Source of the DNA: Siphonodentalium dalli
Lineage: Eukaryota; Mollusca; Scaphopoda; Gadilida; Siphonodentaliidae
Assembly (NCBI GenBank): GCA_032622095.1
Contig: CP136064.1
Span: 172,124,310 to 172,188,309 of the forward strand
DNA: 64,000 bases
Reading direction: 5' to 3'
The notes under the pieces were generated by a model, which had not been told where the DNA came from, did no database searches, and saw only the letters and a list, made by a program, of their open reading frames with translations. The position numbers were made by a program, and so were the translations under genes. This document shows positions 55,865 through 64,000 of this stretch, piece after piece. Position 1 is the first letter of the stretch; each line of letters starts with the position of its first letter.

Positions 55865-56959
55865 ACCTTTAAATTATATTTTACAACAAAAGCGTTATCC
55901 AAAACTGGCAGTACCCACACGTGGCTCACCAGCTTTCTCACACATCGCCAGATGAAAGTAGTAGTTGAGGGATCCTCATCAGAAGACGTTTCAGTAGACT
56001 CAGGCGTCCCACAAGGAATAGTACTTGCACCGCTTCTTTTTCTCTGCCATATCAACGACCTGCCCAACAGTGTCACCTCGCAAGTTCGTCTCTTCGCTGA
56101 TGACTGCCTTCTCTACCGACCGATAAAATCATTTGCCGACCATATCACCCAACAATCTGACCTAAAAACCCTGGAGAAATGGGTAACGACCTGGGGTATG
56201 CGATTCAACACAAAGAAGTGCTACGCCATGCAAATTAAATAAAAAAGCAGCTACATCTATACCCTTGACGACCAGATCCTTAAATCAGTTACAGAAAACC
56301 CCTACCTCGGTATCACAATCTCAAACGACCTGAAATGGACATCACACATAACAAGCATGGTCAAGATAGCGAACAGTACACCGGGCTTCCTACGGCGATC
56401 CCCCAAAAGAGCACCGCAGAAAAGCAAGAAGATAGCATACGAGGCAATGGTGCGATCCAAACTGGATTATGCAGCCGTCGTCTGGGACCCTTATGAAGAA
56501 AAAGACATCACCAAGATCGAGAAAGTACAACGACGAGCTGCAAGATTCATATCCGGCGACTATAGATCAAGAGAGATCGACACAGTCACCAACATGTTAA
56601 TAGACCTCGGCATGCAGCAGATGCAAGAAAGACGAAAGGACCAGCGGTTATACCGATTCCGTAAGATTGTTGAGGGGTCGGTCCCGGCTATGAAAACTCA
56701 TGATTTCATAACACCAAAGAAAAAAATGGGTCGAAAAATAAAAGCACGGAAATTCGAGGGCTATTCTTCACAAAACATAGTCTCTCAGAGAGAGTGTAAC
56801 AACTCAAATCCGTTTGAACTGTTCGACCTCGGTTGTCCGGAATACAACAACTCATTCTTTCCGAGGACCGTCCGGGAGTGGAATGTGCTCGACCAGGACG
56901 ACATCACAGCGCTGGACTCAACATCATCAGTCCTGCAGGCTCCAACACCTACAGCCTAA
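55865..56959 (+). pseudogene. Reverse transcriptase, 3' half of LINE ORF2, one in-frame stop
   Basis: A single frame runs through VDSGVPQGIVLAPLLFLCHI (fingers/palm), VRLFADDCLLYRPI (the catalytic Asp pair in the F/YADD motif) and NPYLGITISNDLKW (the YLG motif). It then passes through the thumb, with LDYAAVVWDPY and IEKVQRRAARFISGDY, to a C-terminal NSFFPRTVREWN motif and stop. This order is that of CR1/Jockey-clade ORF2. One TAA at 56240-56242 interrupts it, and the endonuclease and N-terminal RT motifs are absent. The damage is slight, so the copy is fairly young. Confidence 0.9.
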
Positions 56960-57026
56960 CCTCCTCTACCCGGCACTTATACGTCTGAAAGGATACTGTG
57001 CCGTACAAGATTCAGATTCAGATTCA
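55865..57026 (+). mobile_element. 5'-truncated CR1/Jockey-like non-LTR retrotransposon
   Basis: Contains the 3' part of ORF2 (to 56959), a short 3' UTR and a terminal run of three GATTCA units (57009-57026). Short terminal repeats instead of poly(A) are usual for CR1/L2-related LINEs. 5' truncation is typical of target-primed insertion. I see no convincing target duplication. Confidence 0.8.
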
Positions 57027-57566
57027 GAAAGCGGATTCGAGTTGGGTGCGTGCGTCGTTGTATTTTGCTACCCATATACAGTGTGCTATAATGGTCTTAT
57101 TACAGTGAACAACTATAACGGCCAACTGATATGGGCGCGGTATAATATCAAGGACAATTGTTTGCCTAATGTTGGACATCGTAAACACGAACATATATAG
57201 AAGACTATATTTTGTGTGCGCATGCATATAGACAGGATTGCGGTGAAATTCCCGAATGGCAGATGTAATCGCTATAATTAGCACTGGGTTGTAATCATTC
57301 GGGTAGGGCCAGCTGCTGAATACCAACTGTGACGACCAAATTCCGGACACTGAATAATTACGTGCCGAGCACCAACAGATCGCCGAACAAAATAATTGTA
57401 TATTAGGATATACACGCACAACTATCAGGAAGTCGCGGAAGTGAGAATGCACTAACAGGTTGCTTATATTTAGATTTAGGTCATACAAGGTAGGTATATT
57501 TGTACAAGCCCATATATTCACATTATTTCGGCCAATTTGGCCGTTTACTTCATGGCTGTTTTTCAT
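57024..57566 (-). CDS. Unassigned 180-codon open frame
   Basis: ATG at 57566; the frame overlaps the end of the retrotransposon's terminal repeats at 57024. The product begins MKNSHEVNGQIGRNNVNIWA. It has no signal peptide, membrane segment or motif that I recognise. It is the longest open run in the window not explained by a known family. Chance or an unrecognised repeat remains more likely than a gene. Confidence 0.15.
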   Translation of the reverse strand: MKNSHEVNGQIGRNNVNIWACTNIPTLYDLNLNISNLLVHSHFRDFLIVVRVYPNIQLFCSAICWCSARNYSVSGIWSSQLVFSSWPYPNDYNPVLIIAITSAIREFHRNPVYMHAHTKYSLLYMFVFTMSNIRQTIVLDIIPRPYQLAVIVVHCNKTIIAHCIWVAKYNDARTQLESAF

Positions 57567-58248
57567 CTGACGTGTGTGTCGGGATAAATGTTGTGGAGGA
57601 TTTATGTAAATGTTAGCCCAAACTACATTTCCAAGTAACGATGGTTTTGTTGTTTATTTTGAGGAATAATACCGCGTCAGATGAATTCAGACCAAATATG
57701 TTAACAGTTGTCGTGTCAAACATTCGCAGTAGGTTAGCGTTATTTAGTATTTGTGGATGTCCTTTAACATGGGGAAAATAGACTACTGCGCTTGAACGAG
57801 CATGTGAATTTGTCGTTTTTAATGTATAGCAACTTGATAATCAATAACAGAGGAATTCTCTGTCAAATAAGGTCGCTCTATTTACGATACCAATTGGGGA
57901 ACTTTGTAAATTAAATTACGCGTAAACCAGCGTAAACGTATACCTGCTGCAAATAGAGAAGGTGTCGGAATCGGCGTACTCGCCCCAGGGCTAACTCGCC
58001 CCAATCGACGTGTGCCAACTCGGAATAAAAGGCCAGCTCGGAATAAAAGATGTTTACGGGGTGCTATATGGCGTTTGGTCCGTTGTTTCTCAATGAATAT
58101 TATTGAAATTTGGTGTATATGTCCGGGCTGGGACATGGAATACAACAACGTTTGAATTGTTTTTAAATTTACAAATTTGTTGATTTTATTCATTTTGTTT
58201 TCGTTCTGAAACCAGCTGAAACACACTATAAAGTGTATATAATATAAT

Positions 58249-58546
58249 AACGAACACGAGATATACATAATTTATAAACTGTTAACAAAAGATATCAAAT
58301 TCAATACATGACAAAGATGACTCAGTGGAGTTTATAAAGTGAACATAAAAACATTGAGGTAAGAATCTTTTTAAGCAATGCAACTTTATTTAATGATAAT
58401 AAACACATAAATTAAAATAACAAACATGAGACATACATGATTTATAAACTGTTAACAAAAGATATCAAACTCAATGCATGACAAAGATGACTCAGTGAAG
58501 TTTATAAAGTGAACATAAAAATATTAAGGTAAGAATCTTTTTAAGC
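58249..58546. repeat. 170-bp-offset tandem duplication
   Basis: 'tttataaactgttaacaaaa' starts at 58271 and 58441. About 128 bp are duplicated with few changes, through 'gtaagaatctttttaagca'. AT-rich, non-coding. Confidence 0.8.
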
Positions 58547-59301
58547 ATTACTAAACCGTTTAGCACAGTCCACTTCACTCTTCCGATCATCACCAAAATT
58601 CATATTTATCTTGATATTGATCTATCAGATGAGAGCTATCAATTTTTTTTTTTATTTTATAGGAAAAAATGTTCGCCAGCGGTAATATTGCATTTACGTT
58701 ATATGTTATCGCGTCATGTCGATATCTAGTATTACTTAGAAATTTCACCTTTCCAGATTCATAATTGCTCCATTGACTGTAACAGTTGGAATTATTCCCC
58801 TCTTCGGATAGAGTCTAACCCCGTCTAGCCCAGACTGCGATGATCTTATAGCCACGACCCAATCACCTAGACTACGGGTACATCATTAAAAAATATGCCT
58901 TTTCGCCGAGAGTTGGGAAACGTATCAGTCTGAACGTTTGTTCGAATGACACAGAACGGATATATACCATTATATTGGAACATCACAATGCCCTTCCTCC
59001 GAAATCTATATATGACCCTACGGTTACTGGAACTGGCGTATATATGTTCGATTTATGGAGACACCGACTCAGTATGAGTGTTCATTGCTTCAATGTGCTT
59101 GCTTCAGTGAGCGTGAACAAATTCTCAATTCTTATCGAAATGGTCATATATCGATCGGAATGGCACATTGAGATGTCCCTCAACTCAGATAAAGCTTCAA
59201 AATTCGATTTTCGCCCATATCGGGGTAAGAACCCTTGCTAACATCGTCTAGCCCAGACTGCGACCACGACCCAACCATAACGGCTAAGGGGACATCCTTA
59301 A

Positions 59302-59498
59302 CCCTTCCATGACTGGAGCTTCCTGAATTTTGTGAAAACCCTGTGCCAATGCTTTCTCTTATATATGCGAGTCTCCCATTGTAAGCCAAGCATTCTTTTG
59401 GATATGCGATGCTACCTGTGGGGTACTCGCGTATATAATATAATGCACTGGCACAGGGTCTTTAATGCTGCACCAGCGAAGCTCCAGTCATGAAAGGG
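59302..59498. mobile_element. piggyBac-like MITE, copy E
   Basis: TTAA on both sides (59298-59301 and 59499-59502) and inverted CCCTTCCATGACTGGAGCTTC-type ends. The interior 'gtgccaatgctttctcttat' and 'tgcactggcacagggtcttt' place it with copies B and C. The central hairpin is partly deleted. Confidence 0.85.
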
Positions 59499-59502
59499 TT
59501 AA

Positions 59503-60240
59503 AGGAAGCCATGTCATCGAGAGTTGGAAAGCATCTCAACATGGGTTCGAATAGTCTGTAAAAGTTTTGGTATATATTACATGACCGTGTTGCATTGTGG
59601 TATATTTTAATGATACAAATTCAACATTGCAATTATAACTATACATTTCGGTAACACATGGAAATTTGTTCACGATCAGCACTGAAGCAAGCGTCTTTTC
59701 CGAACAGTCTGAAAGTGCAGACAACGCAGCTAGCTTTCTATGGGTTACAAGCCCGACATGGCGTAAATCGATTTTCGAGCTTGATCTGAGTTGAGGGACA
59801 TAGCATTGTGCCATTTCGATCGTAACATGGCGATATGAAATGATGAGTTGTTCACGCACATAATATGAAACAATGAAAACATCATACCGAACCAGTACAC
59901 CCGTGCACTCATTCTGATATACATATACGTTGTAATTGTGCTTGATGTGGGTCGTTCTTCCAGAGTTTAAAGTTCATACACTTAGCCCAGAAACCGTCAT
60001 AATTCCCATATCAAATTTGTATCGTACCTCAACGCGAGTCCATAGCCACACCAACAGCTACACCAGCAGCCACATGCATTACACAGCAAATTGTGAACCA
60101 ACCTCGTAATATAATATGAATTAGGTCTGAACATTGGCCAGCAAGTTTCGTGTCATATTTTCGTAGATTCAGATTGACTCCAGAAATTTTGTAGATGTAT
60201 TTGTATGGGGCTTTTTGTATGTTAATAATGCCAATAAAAT
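59503..60240. other. No gene seen upstream of the serpin remnant
   Basis: AT-rich sequence without a supportable frame. A polypyrimidine run and CAG ('attggtctttttcag', ending about 60256) look like a 3' splice site 27 bp before the serpin ATG, so an upstream non-coding exon is possible. Confidence 0.4.
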
Positions 60241-60283
60241 TATTGGTCTTTTTCAGATCCGTTTAAAGATCTTTTAGAAAAAA

Positions 60284-61064
60284 ATGTCGTCCAAAGAAAG
60301 ACAGTTAGCTGGTTCAATGAATAATTTCTCTCTGAACATCTACAAAAAACTAAAATCAGACAACAGTGATTCTAATGTCTTTCTGTCGCCATTCAGCATA
60401 TATACAGCACTGAGCATGACTTACGCTGGGGCAAGAACACAAACGGCGGCAGAAATGTCAGAAGTTCTATTTTTCAAGGAAGCTAGTGGAAGAAGTCCAT
60501 GACTCTTTTTGGTCCTATTTGCGGAGTATGGCATCCATATGTGGCTCAGGTGTGGCACTCATAACAGCTAATAGGATGCTTGTAAAGAAAGGCCTTCTGT
60601 TGCAAGAAGAGTTCAAAGCCATTTGTCAGCAAAAATATGGCTGCGAAACTGAGCTTTCGGATTTCGCGAATGCAGCAATGGTTTGTAATTATATAAATGA
60701 TTGGGTCAAGATGACAACTAATGGCAAAATAAAAGACCTATTGAATGCATCACTGATAGATGAACTAACGAGGCTGATTTTAGTGAATGCTGTCTATTTT
60801 AAAGGCGACTGGAAGTTCAAATTCTAGAAAAGAACAACGCATAAGGAGAGGTTCAAGATGATTGGAGGCCAATATGTTAATGTTGACATGATGCATCAAA
60901 CTGAGAAGTTTGCCTTTGGTAGTAATATCGAGCTTAACTGTCTTCTGCTTGAAATGCCATACGTTGGAGATCAGTTGAGCATGACTGTTCTGCTACCAAA
61001 TAAGGATGATGGCCTGATTGGGTTAGAGGATAAAATATCTAGTGATAATCTTCAAAGAGCATTG
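60284..61064 (+). pseudogene. Serpin, frameshifted and truncated
   Basis: It reads as the first two-thirds of a serpin (serine protease inhibitor fold): FSLNIYKKL and SNVFLSPFSIYTALSMTYAG, then MSEVLFF. A one-base shift near 60480 leads into EEVHDSFWSYLRSM, ITANRMLVKKG, YINDWVKMTTNGKIKDLL and LILVNAVYFKGDWKF. A TAG at 60825-60827 interrupts the frame, which then continues ERFKMIGGQYVNVDMM, LLLEMPYVGDQLSMTVLLP and LEDKISSDNLQRAL. It stops abruptly where a retrotransposon begins, before the reactive-centre loop, so no inhibitor could be made. Absence of introns in 780 bp suggests either a retrocopy or a single large exon; the acceptor-like sequence upstream leaves this open. Confidence 0.9.
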
Positions 61065-62676
61065 TGGACTTCCGGTTAAAATGGCTACCAGCTAAATTTT
61101 CAGTGTTGTCGGTTTAACGGTTATTTAATGGCGAAATAAACATAATGTGTAGTTTTCTTTCCATTCACGAGAAAGGAATGTGATTCTGGACTACATTCGT
61201 TTTAATGGAACTTATAAGTGCTTTCGATTTACGGTAAAATCGTCATATCTCCAGTCGTCTATTTACCACCTGCATGTTTACAACGCCTATTTTCGTCTTT
61301 CCAAGAGTTTAATTGACAATCTTTACACTAACGACGGGAACTGGCTCCACGACGGGAACTGGCTCCAACCACCGACATTTGATATTGCAACTACAGTTTT
61401 TATGCACCCACCAATCATATTAATTATCGAAGCGCAACTTGACAATTAAAAGGTATTTTTGAGTGGAAATCCACTTGACCTTTGACCCCACAACTTGGAA
61501 AGAGATAAATTCGACAGAAGGCGATTCGCTCGGGTGACGCTGTCAATCAAAATAAGTGTGCCGCTGTCAGCTTGACCATGTCGAAAAACAGCGAACAGTG
61601 CTCAGACACCACTCCGGTTGACTTGTCACACGGACAATCAAACCGACAATCGTTCGAGACAATTGCCAATGACCTAAAACGGGATAGATCAGACGACAGC
61701 TTACTGTCAGGCACGGACCCGAAGAAAATCAGGGACAAATCATTACTGTCTATGTCTGATTCGCAAATCGGAGACCCATATGCAAATAGCACAATGCTCC
61801 ATGGATCCCAACCTGCAACCATCACCGGACAGGGAGAGTTTCCTCATGAATTAAATATGCCAAATTCTCAAATGTTTCTTCCCAGCGTCCCTTACATGAA
61901 TAGACAGTATGCAACACAACCATCATATGGGGCTAACATGGTAGCTGGAATGATAGAAGCGTTCCAGAATCCTCTAGTTAAAGAGTAACTCAGATCACTT
62001 TTCGAGGATGTTGTTAAATCCACAGCCAAAAAAGTAGTTAGCGAAGCGACTGACCACCTGGAGACAAGATTAGCAAAACTAGAAGCCATAGTCAGCACTC
62101 AACAGCAGGCAATAATCAAGCTAAGGGATGCCAACGATGACCTTCGATCATATACTATGAGAGATTCCTTGCGTATATCAGGCCTAAGGGAGAGAAATGG
62201 GGAAGACACTGATAATCTCGTCATGAATATGGCCAAAGACATGGGCATCTCAGTCTCTGAGGATGAAATCCAGAGATCGCACCGATCGGGAGAGATTGTG
62301 AGAACGGAGTCAACAAATTCAAGCGGGGGCGCACAGTCTAATCCACCGAAAAAGGATAGGACAATTCATTGTCAAATTCACCTCCTATAGAGTGAGGAAG
62401 AGATTCTACAAGGCTCGAACGACGTTGAAGTCGAATCAGAGTTATGGCGGAGTGTTCGTAAATGAGCATCTGACAAGATTCCGATCATTTATGGCAGGAC
62501 GGTGTCGAAAGCACGCCAAGGCCGGCCTGGTTGACAGCACATGGAACTATGACGGGGTGATATTTGTGAAATCGATAAGAGGCAATATCATCCGACTGAC
62601 AACTGAACACGACCTTGAGCAGATGGAGGCCAAACTCGGCGCCGATTATGTGCCATTCGAATGGAACTTGTACTAA
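61065..62676 (+). mobile_element. Non-LTR retrotransposon 5' part inserted in the serpin
   Basis: Foreign sequence starts 'tggacttccggttaaaatgg' directly after serpin codons. It consists of an approximately 510-bp leader with an 18-bp direct repeat (61332-61367, 'gacgggaactggctccac') and then an ORF1-type gene. The right boundary is not found; sequence to about 63250 may still belong to it, but no ORF2 motif is visible. Confidence 0.65.
61578..62676 (+). pseudogene. LINE ORF1-like protein (coiled coil + RNA-binding fold), broken
   Basis: The frame from ATG 61578 is cut by TAA at 61986. It resumes in the same frame with a coiled coil (LETRLAKLEAIVSTQQQAI), RDSLRISGLRERNGEDTDNL (the 'R..L.I.G..E' start of the L1-type RRM) and EDEIQRSHRSG. 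A frameshift at about 62361-62372 leads to VKFTSYRVRKRFYKARTTL, GVFVNEHLTRFRSFM and a C-terminal VIFVKSIRGNIIRLTTEHDL ending at 62676. The order coiled coil, RRM, CTD is that of ORF1 proteins, which coat LINE RNA. It has two lesions and is not functional as it stands. Confidence 0.75.
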
Positions 62677-63470
62677 TGGGACAGAGTTCTGAAAACCAAA
62701 TAGGCACTGATTGTGCCTCTCCCACCCGCCACGAGAAACGCGGGTGACATCATTCTGTATATACGTTTCTGTTGAGGGACATCAGACCGACGTTACTGGA
62801 TGTCAGCGTCCAATAATGTATAACTAGGTACCACTTTAATTGTTGTTGTTGTCTTGAACAATATTCTATTTTCAGCACACATTATGAACATGCCAATGTC
62901 AAAATCTGTTCAAGCCATTTTACATGTACGTTGACGCAAACTAATACGATAAGCCTTGAGATTGACGTAAACTAGTACGATAATGGTACGATAAGCCTTG
63001 AGCTTGAATACGACCTTAAAGACTCAGGCAATGCCCCTCCGTTATCCACGAACTTATTAGACACATGCAATCTAAATAACCGGATCAGTGATTCATTCGA
63101 TTACTGAAGGCTTGTTCTATTCACATTCGACCCCTATTTATGGCGAAACACGTCAAGACCAGTAAACAAATGACCACGCTTCTATTATTAGGCAATCATC
63201 ACGGACTACTCATAGCCGGTAAAACTACCGTTTTACGCCGTCGATGAGCTGAACCCAGACCATGAAATACTCACAATTTGTCCATGCCTCGACTCGATTC
63301 TTCTTAAAGAGGCTGTTTCCTTCACGATAATAATTTTTACAATTAACGACCAAATGAATTGGACGAATACGTGTTATTCTGACGACCATATTTTGGACCA
63401 TTGATGAATGTACTACCTTTATTTACACTTAAGACAAGACGACAACGTGTAATCCCCTGATATATTAGTA
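62677..63470. other. No gene assigned after ORF1
   Basis: No intact frame. Short direct repeats occur ('tacgataa(t/g)gg', 'cttgag(a/c)ttga' near 62945-63005). Possibly the decayed continuation of the retrotransposon. Confidence 0.35.
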
Positions 63471-63474
63471 TGAT

Positions 63475-63800
63475 GTTATGGAATATAAATACGCAGGACT
63501 GTATATATTGGAAATTTGTAAACTTGGTTGCTTCCCCCCGGATCGAAATAGGGATCGAGGTAGAGAGTTGTTTACCCCCCCCCCCCCCCCAGGAACGAAG
63601 TAGAGATTGCGTTGAATACTTATCTGGACCCCCCCCCCCTCTATTTGAACTGTATACTGGAAATGTGTAGAATGAAACTTCCCCTGGATTGAAAGAGGGA
63701 CTATGTTGCTAAATTGATTGGACCCATCCCTGCGTGGATTAAATAAGGTCGGTGTTAGAAATTGGCTGGACCCCTCCCCTGGATTGAAATATTCTCGAAA
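63475..63800. repeat. Imperfect 80-bp tandem repeat with poly-C tracts
   Basis: Units share 'gga(c)cc(c/a)tcccctggattgaaa', 'agggac/gtagag' and 'gttg..aaattg'. C runs are at 63575-63590 and about 63630-63640. No coding support. Confidence 0.55.
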
Positions 63801-64000
63801 TACAGGGAGTTTCTTTAAACTTTGCTTGGATCTCCACCATAGACTCCTCTACCTTTCGGCCTCTCTTCAATTTTCGCTATTTCGCGAAGGGAGGCAACGA
63901 GGGGGCAGTGGACCAATGTGTCGCGAATTCTGTTCGCACCCATCGGTGTTCACTTCAACACGACTGTTGATTACCTAGAATTCACGTCACATTAAACGGT

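Noticed and set aside
57882-58268. 128-codon minus-strand frame
   Set aside because: Contains a short direct repeat ('ctcggaataaaag') and low-complexity segments; no splice or homology support.

Overview
The window reads as nuclear DNA of an invertebrate animal, most likely a lophotrochozoan and probably a mollusc. It is AT-rich, its genes are split by GT-AG introns, and there are no bacterial operons. It is crowded with tRNA-derived SINEs, non-LTR retrotransposon remnants and MITE-like DNA transposons. It also holds dispersed repeats of the 'cataccaaatttcat ... gacggacggacgg' kind that I associate with mollusc genomes. The phylum is an inference from repeat style, not from a diagnostic gene.

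The one gene I identify with high confidence is ANKRD49 on the minus strand. It has four coding exons (52309-52202, 44495-44402, 39507-39347, 38206-37844) joined by six canonical splice sites in matching phases, giving 241 codons against 239 in human. Its introns carry much of the mobile DNA of the right half. Two further small minus-strand genes are predicted from splice-phase logic. One is a four-exon, 112-residue protein at 15712-13847 (moderate support). The other is a two-exon, about 123-residue protein at 18553-17900 (weak support). I recognise the family of neither. A broken serpin lies at 60284-61064, cut by a retrotransposon that carries an ORF1-type protein (61065-62676).

Layout. 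1-9300: MITEs, a 1.04-kb tandem duplication, and head-to-tail arrays of a repeat full of TCAAGGTCA motifs. 9300-13800: a diverged tandem duplication, a SINE with 12-bp target duplication, and a double-hairpin MITE. 13847-18553: the two predicted small genes. 18690-25300: dispersed repeats and two TIR transposons (2.06 kb with TA duplication; 1.2 kb hAT-type with perfect 8-bp duplication). 25393-28990: a TTAA-flanked repeat family including a nested 1.6-kb element and a near-perfect 470-bp foldback. 29706-30644: a TIR element holding a decayed Myb/SANT-like gene. 31700-37800: MITEs and dispersed repeats. 37844-52309: ANKRD49, with a 1222-bp TIR element made almost wholly of palindromic GAGATATCTC units in intron 2, and LINE remnants, a piggyBac-like MITE and a pogo/Tigger deletion derivative in intron 1. 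52643-57026: a TIR element close upstream of ANKRD49, a GC-rich decayed ORF, and a CR1/Jockey-like reverse transcriptase. 57000-64000: tandem duplications, a further MITE, the serpin/LINE composite and poly-C-rich repeats.

The genes do not form a pathway. The main biology of the window is the density and nesting of mobile elements around and inside ANKRD49. Several elements can be bounded exactly from their inverted repeats and target duplications.
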